Notes: a model not told the origin generated them from the letters alone. A stretch of DNA of 64,000 bases from Oscillospiraceae bacterium (GCA_022650485.1 JALCPP010000011.1:1-64000); one strand, 5' to 3'. Shown: positions 25,234 to 34,796, numbered from the stretch's first letter. Numbers and translations: made by a program.

Positions 25234-25361
25234 AAGCAAAAATAACATAGGTTATCGTAAGTGATTAGGAATGAAATAGATACCTTCAAATCGTTTAAAA
25301 ACATAGGCTGCAAGCCATAAAAAGTGAATAGGAGTGATAAGAGAAGAATTAAAAAAGTTGC

Positions 25362-25385
25362 GTTCGACTCTCGTCATCTCCACCA
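25362..25385 (+). repeat. attR core (duplicate of the ssrA 3' end)
   Basis: 24 bp identical to 17657-17680. It marks the right border of the element; sequence beyond it would have followed ssrA before insertion. Confidence 0.92.
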
Positions 25386-25672
25386 ACCTTATCAATGTCC
25401 GCATTGGCCTTAGGGCTGATGCGGATATTTGCTGTTATAGAGCCTTTTGAAATCTCTACTTTATCAACAAAAGTATCGATTACGCGCTGTTTGACTTCCG
25501 GCTCGCTGCTTGAAAGTTGTTATTTAAATTTCATTAGATATGCTTTTATTTAAGATTTGCTATATTTAACTGAATTTGCAATTGCTGAGGCATTCGCAAG
25601 CTGAATTTCAAGGCCTTTTTGCTTTTCAGTGAGGGAACGTACTTGCATCGCTGACTCTTCTTTGGATAGCAA
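25386..25672 (-). pseudogene. Remnant of a large serine recombinase
   Basis: On the minus strand, SKEESAMQVRSLTEKQKGLE with AIANSVKYSKS and then a stop is followed, after a disrupted stretch, by EPEVKQRVIDTFVDKVEISK. This resembles the coiled-coil and C-terminal tail of TnpX-like large serine recombinases. Frames are broken and no N-terminal catalytic domain remains. The tail reads straight into the attR core. It suggests an older element once lay at the same site. Confidence 0.5.
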
Positions 25673-25919
25673 CCATTATCACAATAATATAGGCATAGGC
25701 AGGAGTGCTGCAAGCGAAGTATACCATGACAATTTAAGGGCATTTTTAAAAAGATAGTTTAAGCATTCCTAAAAATCGCTTTTTAACATTAATAATAGTC
25801 CAGTCGCGTTATAATAATAGAAGAAATTGGTGGTTTCTTAATTCATGAAATTTCAAATTTAGTTGATAACATTTTAGCTTTTTACTAACAATAATCTTAA
25901 CAAAAGAGATGAATTTTAG

Positions 25920-27602
25920 ATGTTTAAAAATTTAAAAATTAGTCGAAAAATAACTTTTGTATTTTCCACCATCATTATTTTAGCATTTTGCGCTTTGGGA
26001 TATGGATTTCTATTATTAAATAATGCGCAGGCAAAAATAGAAAATGTAAATACCACAGTCGTTCCAGCTATAAACGTTGCGAATGATGCAAAAGAAAATA
26101 TACTTACTCTTGAAAAGAACATATTTGTTATTTTACTGACAGAAGATAAATCTTTACAAAAGGAATTAGTGGAACAAAACAAAGAAAAGGAACAAAGTGT
26201 ACTGTCGGATTTTCAGAAATTAAAAAAATATTCGCCAGAAAACAATACGGAATTAGATCAAGATATTAAGGCGCTGCAGAAATCTGCTCCTATCCGTGAA
26301 CAAATAGAGATTTTGTCAACGGATGAAACGTGGGAACAAGGGGAACAGCTTATGGAGGAAACTTATATCCCTATTGTAGATGGGCTAAACACGAGCATGA
26401 ATGAAGTTTCGTCTCATATAAACAAAGAATCAGCTGCTGTCATCAATGAAAGCCAAAGGAATACCGGCATGGGCGCTTTGATCATCATGATGATCGGATT
26501 GTTTATTATTATATATGGAATTTTGGTCGGATTTCTACTTGTAAAAAGGATTAAAGGGCCATTAGTGAAAGTTACCCGTGCTGCGCAAAAAATGGCAGAA
26601 GGAAGCCTGAATGTTCAGATAGATGTAGAGTCAAAAGATGAAGTCGGGCAGCTTTGCGCTGCATTTTCCCAATCGGCCGGGTCAATCAGAAAATATATAG
26701 CCGATATTACGGAACATTTGGCTGAAGTGGAACGGGGAAACCTGGATGCAGCGTCAAAGATAGAATACATTGGTGACTATAAGGCGTTGAATATAGCGTA
26801 TCAGGGTATTCTTACTTCATTGAATGAGATGATTGGTCGGATTAATCAATCGGCTCAACAGGTCATGAGCGGCTCCACGGAGCTATCCAATGGTGCTCAG
26901 ATATTGGCGCAGAATGCAACCGAGCAGGCAAGTTCCATGCAGGAACTTGCCGCCACAATCACAGACGTTTCAACACAGGTTAAACAAAACGCTTTCAATG
27001 CAAGCAACGCCAATAAAAGTGTCAGTCATGTTAATCAAGAGGTGCAAAATTGCAACCAACATATGACCCAAATGGTAAGGGCTATGTCGGAAATTAATAG
27101 TACATCCAGCGAAATCAAGAAAATCATTAAAACCATAGAAGATATCGCTTTTCAAACGAATCTACTTTCTTTAAATGCTTCCGTCGAAGCAGCCAGAGCC
27201 GGCTCGGCCGGAAAAGGGTTTGCAGTGGTAGCAGATGAAGTACGAAATCTAGCGAGTAAGAGTGCGGATGCAGCCAAAAATACAACAGGTCTCATTCGCA
27301 ATGCGATGCTTCAAATTGAAAATGGTTCAAAAATTGCGGACGAAACGGCCAAGTCATTACTGCAAGTTGTTGAAAGTACCAGTTCTGTTTCAGCGTCGGT
27401 GAAGCAGATTTCAGAAGCTTCCAACAAGCAGTCGGATTCGATTAGCCAAATCACATTGGGAGTCGATCAGGTTTCTGATATCATACAAAAAAATGCCGCC
27501 ACTGCGGAAGAAGATGCTGCTTCCAGCAAGGAGCTGACTCAGCAAGCACTTTTATTAAAAGAAGCAGTAAGAAAGTTTCAGTTAAAGACAGTCGGTGATT
27601 GA
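25920..27602 (+). CDS. Methyl-accepting chemotaxis protein
   Basis: 560 residues. Membrane span 1 (about 10-32), a four-helix-bundle type extracellular domain (about 33-185), span 2 (about 187-210), HAMP (about 210-265) and a cytoplasmic signalling coiled coil whose hairpin tip [20 protein letters not shown] lies at about 405-425. It senses a small ligand and controls CheA/CheW. No che or flagellar genes are near, so it is an orphan receptor. The 25673-25919 upstream stretch contains no gene that I can recognise. Confidence 0.95.
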   Translation: MFKNLKISRKITFVFSTIIILAFCALGYGFLLLNNAQAKIENVNTTVVPAINVANDAKENILTLEKNIFVILLTEDKSLQKELVEQNKEKEQSVLSDFQKLKKYSPENNTELDQDIKALQKSAPIREQIEILSTDETWEQGEQLMEETYIPIVDGLNTSMNEVSSHINKESAAVINESQRNTGMGALIIMMIGLFIIIYGILVGFLLVKRIKGPLVKVTRAAQKMAEGSLNVQIDVESKDEVGQLCAAFSQSAGSIRKYIADITEHLAEVERGNLDAASKIEYIGDYKALNIAYQGILTSLNEMIGRINQSAQQVMSGSTELSNGAQILAQNATEQASSMQELAATITDVSTQVKQNAFNASNANKSVSHVNQEVQNCNQHMTQMVRAMSEINSTSSEIKKIIKTIEDIAFQTNLLSLNASVEAARAGSAGKGFAVVADEVRNLASKSADAAKNTTGLIRNAMLQIENGSKIADETAKSLLQVVESTSSVSASVKQISEASNKQSDSISQITLGVDQVSDIIQKNAATAEEDAASSKELTQQALLLKEAVRKFQLKTVGD

Positions 27603-27720
27603 GCGGCTTTCCGTTAAAACGATTTTATCAGGCCCAGAGTCCATGCTGATGCTGTTGAACGTTTAGATGCTAGTTTGCGCATAAATCTTGATGCAACTAG
27701 TACATAGTCCGATGATGATA

Positions 27721-27769
27721 CACCGGGAAGCTGTTATATTACTTCAGCTTTCCGGTGGCGTTGTTTCTT
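27721..27769 (+). terminator. Hairpin downstream of the chemoreceptor gene
   Basis: A 13-bp stem with one G-T pair (CACCGGGAAGCTG / CAGCTTTCCGGTG) and an 11-nt loop, followed by GCGTTGTTTCTT. The T-run is interrupted, so termination efficiency is uncertain. Confidence 0.6.
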
Positions 27770-28230
27770 ACGAAGGAATCAGTCTTGCCACAACAAAACT
27801 GGGTGGGATTGGAATGATCGGGCACAAAATTTCTTTTTCGCTTGGTGTAATTCTTTGGACGGTCTGCGGCTTTGTGACTGTACAATTTTTATCCACCTTT
27901 TGCCGGAGTTGTACTACGACAGCATTGTTGCTGACCGGACAATCACACTGTACACTGCACTGATTGTTCCGGATGAATTGTATCCGAAATCTGATGCAGA
28001 TGCCAAGTACTCGGGAGTTGCTGTCTGCAGGCAAATCATATGGATTATCAATTTGCAAAATTCCAACTGAATGAGTGGTCCAAGAGATTGCTGCGGATTT
28101 TTATTTTGATCATTGAACCGTGACAGCTTGTAACAGGGAAATAATTTGTTCATGAATAGAAATAAAAAACATTGAAATACGATCAAAATTCTTAAAAAAA
28201 GGAATTAAACTTCGGTTAATAGTTTGAAAA
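27770..28230. other. Region without a recognisable gene
   Basis: Two overlapping short frames (27688-27963 and 27855-28070, plus strand) contain protein-like stretches such as YYDSIVADRTITLYTALIVP and DELYPKSDADAKYSG, but with no RBS and no family recognised. It may be a decayed gene. The TetR promoter region follows. Confidence 0.35.
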
Positions 28231-28346
28231 ATGCTGATTTACTTGTAAATTGGTAAAAAAAATAAAAAATATAATTATAATTCTAAATAGTAAAATATTC
28301 AATTTACGTTATGGTTAAAATAGAAGCATGAAACGGAGGGGATGAA

Positions 28347-28922
28347 ATGAATCGGGAAGAAAGGAAAAGAGAGTATCTAAGATCTTTTATCCAGACATTT
28401 TCTGAAAGTGGAATCGACAGAACGCCGATAAAAAAACTTGCCGGTGCGGCAAAAATTAATGAAGCGTCTATTTATCAATATTTTAAAAATAAAGATGAAA
28501 TTGTTGTCGATTGCGTGCGCCTTTTTCTGAACGAGGAATTAAGCCAGGAGTTACAACTTTTGCTGGATCCGCGTGAACCATTACAGAGCAGAATAGATCG
28601 TTTTGTTCAGTGCAATGAAGAATCCGCCCCAAAGGCAAAATTTGTAATTCAGGTTTTGACAAGCCCAAATTTTAGCCAAATGTGTTCTCAGATCGTTCAT
28701 GAGTTTATTAAAAAATTTTTGGCATCTCCCCAAATGAAGTTGGATCGTGGGAGTCTTCCATGCAGCACTAACGAATCTGCTGTGATACTGCTGCTTTTAA
28801 GCGTTATGATCAGTGACAGAGTCATCGGTGAAGACTACCTTCTGCGGATTCAGCTGGAATATTTGCAAAATCTGTTGTTTAGCGATCATGTAATGGACAG
28901 AGCGCGCAGAAATTCGGCCTGA
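28347..28922 (+). CDS. TetR/AcrR-family transcriptional regulator
   Basis: 191 residues. The N-terminal DNA-binding domain (about 1-60) has the family pattern FSESGIDRTPIKKLAGAAKINEASIYQYFKNKDEIV. The C-terminal ligand domain is variable and uninformative. It has CGGAGGGG before the ATG. No neighbour is an obvious target. Upstream (28232-28253) it shares a 22-bp motif with the HD-GYP gene at 33606, and an inverted GTAAATTG/CAATTTAC pair (28245-28252, 28300-28307) could be an operator. Confidence 0.88.
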   Translation: MNREERKREYLRSFIQTFSESGIDRTPIKKLAGAAKINEASIYQYFKNKDEIVVDCVRLFLNEELSQELQLLLDPREPLQSRIDRFVQCNEESAPKAKFVIQVLTSPNFSQMCSQIVHEFIKKFLASPQMKLDRGSLPCSTNESAVILLLLSVMISDRVIGEDYLLRIQLEYLQNLLFSDHVMDRARRNSA

Positions 28923-28966
28923 ACCACGGCTAGCACCGACTGTAAAATTCAAAATTTGTGGCAAAC

Positions 28967-28993
28967 AAAAAGGACTGGCTTTTCGCCGAGTCC
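28967..28993 (-). terminator. Terminator of clpB
   Basis: On the minus strand GGACTCGGC and GCCAGTCC form an 8-bp stem with one bulged base and a GAAAA loop, followed by TTTTTGTTT. It lies about 40 bp after the clpB stop. Confidence 0.8.
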
Positions 28994-29031
28994 CCATGTT
29001 TTTGTCATGTTTTTTTGCAGCCTGAAACATT

Positions 29032-31641
29032 TTAGCTGTCTTCATTTGTAATCAGGCGGTTGCCGTCGCTGTCAATGACCAGTTCTGAATGTGGTGTTAA
29101 CGAACCCTCAATGATTTTTCGTGCAATCAAGGTTTCCACATGGCTTTGAATAAACCGCTTCAGTGGTCTTGCACCGTAAACGGGGTCGAATCCGCGGCTT
29201 ACAATAAATTCTTTTGCCGCCGGTGTCAGGCGAACACTGAGCTGTTTGTTGTTCAGCCGTTTCTTTAGATCTGCAATCTGAAGATCGACGATTTTGTCGA
29301 TTTCGCCGCGGGTTAAAGGCCGGTAGAAGACAATTTCATCCAGACGGTTCAAAAATTCCGGGCGGAACTGATGCCGCAGCAGAGTGCTGACCTGATTGCG
29401 GGCTTCTTCACTAATCTGGCCATCCGAACCGATTCCTTCCAGAATCTGACTTGAACCGAGGTTGGAAGTCAGAATTAAAATCGTGTTTTTAAAATCGATG
29501 GTGCGTCCCTGGGAATCGGTGATGCGGCCGTCATCCAAAACCTGAAGTAAAATGTTGAATACATCGGGATGTGCTTTTTCCACTTCATCGAAAAGAACCA
29601 CGGAATAAGGGTGGCGGCGGACCGCTTCGGTCAGCTGGCCGCCTTCTTCATAGCCGACATAACCCGGAGGAGCCCCGATCAGCCGGGAAACGGAGAATTT
29701 TTCCATGTATTCGGTCATATCGATGCGCACCATGCTTTTCTCGTCGTCAAACAGGGCTTGTGCCAATGCTTTGGCTAATTCGGTCTTGCCGACACCAGTG
29801 GGACCAAGGAAAAGAAAAGAGCCGATGGGGCGGTTTGGGTCCTGAATGCCTGCGCGGGAGCGCAGAATGCAGTCCGTTACCTTTTGAACGGCTTCGTCCT
29901 GCCCAATGACGCGCTCGTGCAGGGTATCCCCCAGACGAAGCAGTTTTTCCCGTTCGCTTTCCACCAGGCGGGAGATCGGGATTCCGGTCCAACGGCCCAC
30001 AATGCGGGCAATTTCATCTTCTGAAACGCGGTCATGCAGCAGAGAATCGGATTTTTTCTGCGTTTTTTCCGCAATTTCTTCTTCCGCTTTCAACTGCTTT
30101 TCCAGTTCCGGAAGTTTGCCGTATTTTAGTTCCGCCGCTTTGTTCAAGTCGTAATTCCGCTCTGCTTTTTCTATTTCTGCGTTGACCTGCTCCATTTGTT
30201 CGCGTAGTTTGCGCACTTTGCCAATGGACTGCTTTTCATTTTCCCATTTTGCCTTCATTTCTTTAAAAAGTGCGCGGTCGTCCGCAAGTTCCTTTTGAAT
30301 CTGAGCCAGATGCTCCTGCGTTAGAGGGTCCGTATCTTTTTTCAGTGCGGCTTCCTCGATTTCCTTCTGCATGATTTTGCGTGAAATGTCGTCCAGCTCC
30401 GTTGGCATGGAGTCAATCTCTGTGCGTACCATCGCACAGGCCTCGTCGATCAGGTCGATGGCCTTATCGGGAAGGAAGCGGTCGGTAATATAACGATTAC
30501 TCAGCACCGCCGCGGCGATGAGTGCCTGGTCCTGAATTTTGACGCCGTGAAAAACTTCGTAACGTTCTTTCAAGCCGCGCAGGATGGAAATGGTATCTTC
30601 TACACTGGGTTCTTCCACCATAACGGGCTGAAACCGGCGTTCCAGCGCCGCATCCTTTTCAATATACTGGTGGTATTCGTTCAGAGTGGTCGCACCGATG
30701 CAGTGCAGTTCTCCGCGGGCCAGCATGGGTTTGAGCAGATTGCCGGCATCCATGCTTCCCTCTGTTTTTCCCGCGCCGACAATGGTGTGCAGCTCATCGA
30801 TAAATAAAATAATTTTGCCTTCGCTTTTTTTGACTTCATTCAGGACCGCTTTCAAGCGTTCTTCAAATTCACCGCGAAACTTTGCACCGGCAATCAGCGC
30901 GCCCATGTCAAGCGAAAAGACTTTGCGGTCTTTAATGCTGTTCGGCACGTCTCCGCGGACAATTCGTTGTGCCAGCCCTTCTGCAATGGCGGTTTTGCCG
31001 ACACCCGGCTCGCCGATCAGAACAGGGTTGTTTTTTGTTTTTCTGGAAAGGATCAGAACAACATTCCGAATTTCTTCGTCTCGGCCGATGACGGGGTCCA
31101 GCTTATGGTTTTTCGCCAGCGCAACCAAATCCTGAGCATATTTTTTCAGCGAGTCGTATGTTTCTTCCGGATTATCGCTGGTTACGCGTGTGTTTCCGCG
31201 CACGGTGGAAAGTGCCGAAAGAAAGACGTTGCGGCGGATTTCGTACTGTTCCAGCAGTTTACGAATATCCGGATCCGGACGGTCGATCAGTGCGAGCATT
31301 AGGTGTTCTACAGACACGTATTCGTCCTTCATGCGTTCCGCAATGTGTTCCGATTCGGTCAGCACTGTGTCCGTTCCGGGGGAAACATAGATTTTCCCGG
31401 GTTCCCGGCCGGGTCCGGTGACACCGGGCAGCTTTTCTACCAGAGCTTTTGTATCGCTGGCAAAAGCATCCGGGTCAAGATTCATCTTTTTCAAAAGCTG
31501 CGGAATCAGCCCGTTTTTCTGGGTTGCCAGGGCCAGCATCAAATGTTCCTGCCCAACCTGCATATTGTTATTTTCGATCGCAATATTCTGAGCAAGCTGA
31601 ACGGCTTCCAAAGATTTTTGCGTAAATTTCTGCGCATTCAT
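29032..31641 (-). CDS. clpB: ATP-dependent chaperone ClpB
   Basis: 869 residues. N-domain (about 1-145), AAA+ domain 1 with Walker [14 protein letters not shown] (about 200), the long middle coiled-coil (about 400-525), AAA+ domain 2 with [13 protein letters not shown] (about 605) and a C-terminal D2 small domain. It disaggregates proteins with DnaK. No CIRCE or CtsR box is visible in the short upstream gap. It lies 33 bp after a ribbon-helix-helix protein gene on the same strand and may be co-transcribed with it, an unusual partner. Confidence 0.97.
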   Translation of the reverse strand: MNAQKFTQKSLEAVQLAQNIAIENNNMQVGQEHLMLALATQKNGLIPQLLKKMNLDPDAFASDTKALVEKLPGVTGPGREPGKIYVSPGTDTVLTESEHIAERMKDEYVSVEHLMLALIDRPDPDIRKLLEQYEIRRNVFLSALSTVRGNTRVTSDNPEETYDSLKKYAQDLVALAKNHKLDPVIGRDEEIRNVVLILSRKTKNNPVLIGEPGVGKTAIAEGLAQRIVRGDVPNSIKDRKVFSLDMGALIAGAKFRGEFEERLKAVLNEVKKSEGKIILFIDELHTIVGAGKTEGSMDAGNLLKPMLARGELHCIGATTLNEYHQYIEKDAALERRFQPVMVEEPSVEDTISILRGLKERYEVFHGVKIQDQALIAAAVLSNRYITDRFLPDKAIDLIDEACAMVRTEIDSMPTELDDISRKIMQKEIEEAALKKDTDPLTQEHLAQIQKELADDRALFKEMKAKWENEKQSIGKVRKLREQMEQVNAEIEKAERNYDLNKAAELKYGKLPELEKQLKAEEEIAEKTQKKSDSLLHDRVSEDEIARIVGRWTGIPISRLVESEREKLLRLGDTLHERVIGQDEAVQKVTDCILRSRAGIQDPNRPIGSFLFLGPTGVGKTELAKALAQALFDDEKSMVRIDMTEYMEKFSVSRLIGAPPGYVGYEEGGQLTEAVRRHPYSVVLFDEVEKAHPDVFNILLQVLDDGRITDSQGRTIDFKNTILILTSNLGSSQILEGIGSDGQISEEARNQVSTLLRHQFRPEFLNRLDEIVFYRPLTRGEIDKIVDLQIADLKKRLNNKQLSVRLTPAAKEFIVSRGFDPVYGARPLKRFIQSHVETLIARKIIEGSLTPHSELVIDSDGNRLITNEDS

Positions 31642-31674
31642 GTTTGCCTGCCTCCTTTTATCCTTGCAATTCCA

Positions 31675-32286
31675 TTAAATAATAATTGAATTTTTTAAAT
31701 GATTTTGATACTCCCACTCTAACTTTACCTGCGTCTTCACGGGGGAATCGGAGCCGGCGTATTGCTTGAGCTGGCGGTCAAATTCCTGAATATAGTCGCA
31801 GATTGCCAGGGCAATGGCTTCGGCTGTGCGGTTTTGTTCCGCGGCCGGGGTGAGAAATGTACGGTGAAAGCGTCCCGGGCCAATCTCACACGGCACATGA
31901 TCGGACGGAAAGAATTTTTTAAGCCATCGGTTTTCAATCCTGTTTCTAAATTTAAAAAATTCCATCAGCCGCGCTTCCAGCACAGGATTTTTTGTGCGCA
32001 GTGAAACGCGCAGTTCCCCCACGGCGGCACTGCTTTGCCGAAACAGTTCCAACGCATAGCGAACGGTTGGATGATACCGGTAAACCAAAGCGCTGCGAAC
32101 AGTCAGCATCGTTTCACTTTGACGGGAGCGAACTTGAAAATTTTCAGCTTCTGAAAAAAAGTGTTCCATACAGCTGAAAATGTCCCCAATCTTTTCTTCC
32201 GGTGTTGCATAGGAGAGATAATCAGCCAGAATTCTGTTAATCATTCCGCTTCTGCTGACGCCGCGTTCGCAGGCAATCTGGTCCAC
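31675..32286 (-). CDS. Ribbon-helix-helix (CopG-like) regulator with disrupted N-terminus
   Basis: 203 residues are open from GTG 32286, beginning in the middle of an RHH domain (DQIACERGVSRSGMINRILADYL). The missing first strand is encoded just upstream in a different frame (ATG 32360: MAETRWDKRTEVFTVL), so one base appears lost near 32313-32316, or translation starts unusually. The C-terminal 150 residues are helical and basic with no family recognised. Genes of this type usually control their own operon; an inverted repeat overlaps the promoter. clpB follows 33 bp downstream. Confidence 0.6.
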   Translation of the reverse strand: MDQIACERGVSRSGMINRILADYLSYATPEEKIGDIFSCMEHFFSEAENFQVRSRQSETMLTVRSALVYRYHPTVRYALELFRQSSAAVGELRVSLRTKNPVLEARLMEFFKFRNRIENRWLKKFFPSDHVPCEIGPGRFHRTFLTPAAEQNRTAEAIALAICDYIQEFDRQLKQYAGSDSPVKTQVKLEWEYQNHLKNSIII

Positions 32287-32360
32287 CGCTTCGACTAACT
32301 CATCTAATAATACAATACTGTAAACACTTCGGTCCGTTTATCCCACCTCGTTTCTGCCAT

Positions 32361-32391
32361 AAATTATAGACGTATATTTATAATTTGTCAA
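32361..32391 (-). promoter_or_regulatory. Consensus promoter with overlapping inverted repeat, upstream of the RHH gene
   Basis: Minus strand TTGACA (32386-32391) and TATAAT (32363-32368), 17-bp spacing. A perfect 8-bp inverted repeat AAATTATA/TATAATTT (32361-32386) covers the spacer and -10, a likely operator. The -10 ends only 2 bp before the ATG at 32360, so that ATG would not be in the transcript. Confidence 0.75.
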
Positions 32392-32434
32392 CCAAATTAT
32401 ATAATGCGCTTTGCAAATTGTTTATTTAACTTCC

Positions 32435-32470
32435 AAAACATGGCCCCGGCTATAGCCGGGGCCATGTTTT
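32435..32470. terminator. Perfect 16-bp palindrome, probable bidirectional terminator
   Basis: AAAACATGGCCCCGGC and its exact complement flank a TATA loop; each strand ends in TTTT. It lies downstream of tspO and upstream of the RHH promoter. Confidence 0.7.
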
Positions 32471-32594
32471 GATGGAAGAGGTGGATTTGTCTGCTGCGAA
32501 AGCTCAAATTGGTCAGCAGTAATGGTTTGTGGCTGTTCTGTCAAAAAGGAAATCGGAAGTGCTTTCTGTCTTTTTCCCGCAGCAGCGGCACGGG

Positions 32595-33068
32595 TCAGTT
32601 CGCGATCGCGATCATCAGGCTGAGATATCCGGCAAATGTAACCCAAAACAGGTAAGGAAGCTGCAAAAGTGCTGCGGGTTTGCTGATTTTCCAAAAGGAA
32701 CAGACCATGGCGACAATCAAACCAAGAAGGAGCAAAAGCCAGAAAAAAGAAAACCAATATGCCTGCAGGTTAAAAAAGAAAATAGTCCATAAAAGATTTA
32801 CTGCCAGTTGTACTGCATACAGTGTCAGAGCGTGTGTTGTGCGGTGAGAGCCGGATAAGTAAATGAGCGCTGCGCTGATTCCCATAAGACAATATAAAAT
32901 TGCCCAGACAATAGGAAAAACTGATGACGGAGGGGTCAGCGCAGGCTTTGACAGATTCTGAAATGATTCCATGGAATTTTGGGTCACAAACCGTACCAGC
33001 GCACCGGCGCCAACCGTAAGCAAAATAAAAAACAGATATACCTTTATTTTCTTTAAGCAAAAGATCAT
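32595..33068 (-). CDS. tspO: TspO/MBR family tryptophan-rich sensory protein
   Basis: 157 residues from ATG 33068 (GAGGTG 8 bp upstream); the frame is open further upstream but without an RBS. Five membrane spans, the conserved KPALTPPSSVFPIVWAILY followed by LMGIS segment, NLLWTIFFF and YLFWVTFAGYL are typical of the TspO/peripheral benzodiazepine receptor family, which binds porphyrins and related ligands. It is a single-gene unit. Physiological role in Clostridia is not established. Confidence 0.93.
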   Translation of the reverse strand: MIFCLKKIKVYLFFILLTVGAGALVRFVTQNSMESFQNLSKPALTPPSSVFPIVWAILYCLMGISAALIYLSGSHRTTHALTLYAVQLAVNLLWTIFFFNLQAYWFSFFWLLLLLGLIVAMVCSFWKISKPAALLQLPYLFWVTFAGYLSLMIAIAN

Positions 33069-33201
33069 TTGCTTTTCACCTCGGAAACATATATGTCTTG
33101 CATTCCCCAATCATGTGAGATGGAATCAGGCAGAAAAGACAGCACGATGGTTACAACAACGGAATCTCTGAACAAGGGGACGGAGCATAAGCTCCGTCGG
33201 C

Positions 33202-33375
33202 TTATTCGTCGTCCCTTGTCAGATTTTCTGCATAGTCCCTCAGGCTTTCAACGGAATTGATCGCTTGAGCGCGCTGGTTGATGGCTTCCCGCACATAATT
33301 TGGGAGTGAGCGGAAATATCGTTTTGCTTCCTGGTCCTGCCGGATCAGACCATATAAATCTTCATAATGCTGCAT
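33202..33375 (-). CDS. Small conserved-looking protein (57 residues)
   Basis: MQHYEDLYGLIRQDQEAKRY, then FRSLPNYVREAINQRAQ and a DYAENLTRDDE tail. GGAGGG lies 6 bp before the ATG. The pattern of short helices with an acidic tail is common in Clostridial small proteins of unknown function. A GACGGAGC/GCTCCGTC hairpin follows its stop at 33178-33197, but the T-run is poor. Confidence 0.65.
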   Translation of the reverse strand: MQHYEDLYGLIRQDQEAKRYFRSLPNYVREAINQRAQAINSVESLRDYAENLTRDDE

Positions 33376-33567
33376 AAAATCCCTCCTGTTTTCAATGTGT
33401 TGACCGCGATCCTTGCTTTTACATTATTTAGTATGAACAGAGTTTATGAAAATAAAAGTGATAATTTTAAAGCGGTCACTGGAATTTCTATGTCCGGATA
33501 GATTTTTATCTGTTTATGTCGAAAGTGCTGTTTAACTTGCAAATTGGAAAAATCAGGAGAAAAAAAC

Positions 33568-33576
33568 TGTTATAAT
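33568..33576 (+). promoter_or_regulatory. Extended -10 of the HD-GYP gene
   Basis: TGTTATAAT, 29 bp upstream of the start; no good -35 at the usual distance. A 22-bp motif shared with the TetR gene leader lies at 33526-33547. The 33376-33525 stretch holds no gene. Confidence 0.5.
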
Positions 33577-33605
33577 AATTCCGTACATAAAATAATCGAG
33601 CTGGG

Positions 33606-34796
33606 ATGCTGAAAAACATGCGTGTTAATGTTAACGAATTTCTGATCTCTTTATCCAGAACGCTGGACTTTGCAGAAAAAGGGGTTCTTCGCAACAATTA
33701 TAATCACGGCATGCGGGTTGCCTACATCGCAGGTAGAATCGCGCTTGCGCTCTCTATGCCGGCGGAGAATCTGTTTGATCTGATCTCTTACTCTCTGCTT
33801 CATGACAACGGCGTTATGAAGGCTTTACTGGAATCCCCATCCCGCGAACAGTTCAGTACAGAAACAAGCCCTTCTCACTGTGAGGAAGGCGAAAAGAATA
33901 TTGCAACATTTCCCTTCCTGAAGCGGGAAAAAAATGTTATTTTATATCATCATGAGCATTATGACGGAAGCGGTTTTTTTGGAATTCACGGCCGCGAAAT
34001 TCCGATGTATTCCCGTGTCATTTCCCTTGCGGACCAGGTTGCCGTGCGATATGCTTACGGGTACACGTCAGACGAGATTATTGTACAGATCAATAAGGAA
34101 GCGCGCATTTTTGACCCGGTTGTACGGGAAGCGTTTCTGGAAATGAGCCGGTACATGGAATTCTGGCTGGGAATGGATGATATGTTCGTCCAAAGTTCCC
34201 TGGTTGCCATGCTTCCGCAGGTGCAGCGGGACCTGAATTTGCAGAATATCAGAAGTATTTCTCAGATTTTCAGTAATATCATCGATGCGAAGTCTCCATT
34301 TACCGGCTCGCATTCCCGTGGCATCAGTGAAAAGGTGGGTCTTATTTGCCAGTATTATGAGTTTGACGAAGCCACTTACTGGAAAATGAGGATTGCGGCG
34401 GATTTGCATGACTTGGGAAAGCTTGCGGTGCCCAACGAGATTTTGGACAAGCCGGGCAAACTTGACAGCAAAGAATTTCGTGTTATCCAATCTCATCCGT
34501 TTTATACCCGCAAGGTGCTGGAAATGATTAAGGGATTTGAGGACATTACGGAATGGGCTTCCAATCACCATGAAAAGCTGAATGGAACCGGATATCCGTA
34601 TGGGATTGAAGAGAATCAGCTCGATTTTAATTCAAGAATTCTTGCCTGTGTGGATATTTATCAGGCATTGACGGAAGATCGGCCGTACCGGCGCGGTATG
34701 GCCCATACAGATGCGGTTAAAATTATGGGGAAGATGGCGGACGACCATTTGATCGAATCTTCCGTCGTAGAAGATATCAGTTCTATTTTTCCATAA
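33606..34796 (+). CDS. Tandem HD / HD-GYP domain phosphohydrolase
   Basis: 396 residues with two HD modules. The first (about 30-190) has LLHDNG at about 63 and a HHEHYDGSGFFG motif. The second (about 220-390) has DLHDLGKLAVPNEILDKPGKL (about 265) and HHEKLNGTGYPYG. Proteins with HHExxxGxGYP degrade cyclic di-GMP to pGpG/GMP. The first copy has FFG in place of YP, so it may be less active or structural. No receiver or membrane domain is present. It is a stand-alone gene between strong terminators. Confidence 0.9.
   Translation: MLKNMRVNVNEFLISLSRTLDFAEKGVLRNNYNHGMRVAYIAGRIALALSMPAENLFDLISYSLLHDNGVMKALLESPSREQFSTETSPSHCEEGEKNIATFPFLKREKNVILYHHEHYDGSGFFGIHGREIPMYSRVISLADQVAVRYAYGYTSDEIIVQINKEARIFDPVVREAFLEMSRYMEFWLGMDDMFVQSSLVAMLPQVQRDLNLQNIRSISQIFSNIIDAKSPFTGSHSRGISEKVGLICQYYEFDEATYWKMRIAADLHDLGKLAVPNEILDKPGKLDSKEFRVIQSHPFYTRKVLEMIKGFEDITEWASNHHEKLNGTGYPYGIEENQLDFNSRILACVDIYQALTEDRPYRRGMAHTDAVKIMGKMADDHLIESSVVEDISSIFP

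Larger units (their letters stand above)
17657..25385 (+). mobile_element. Integrative element inserted at the 3' end of ssrA (about 7.7 kb)
   Basis: Two identical 24-bp copies of the ssrA 3' end (17657-17680 and 25362-25385) bound a region whose first gene is a tyrosine integrase and whose last gene is an excisionase-like protein. This is the classic layout of an element integrated into a tmRNA gene. Cargo in order: integrase, VbhA-like antitoxin and Fic, a small membrane/coiled-coil protein, serine resolvase, DUF262-DUF1524 protein, ncRNA, Rep-like protein, excisionase. The region is clearly more AT-rich than the flanking core genes, consistent with transfer. No conjugation or capsid genes are seen, so it would have to be mobilised by a helper or be replicative. 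Confidence 0.9.

Noticed and set aside
33178-33197. GACGGAGC/GCTCCGTC hairpin as terminator of the 57-residue gene
   Set aside because: The stem is good, but no T-run follows on the minus strand, so it was not listed as a terminator.
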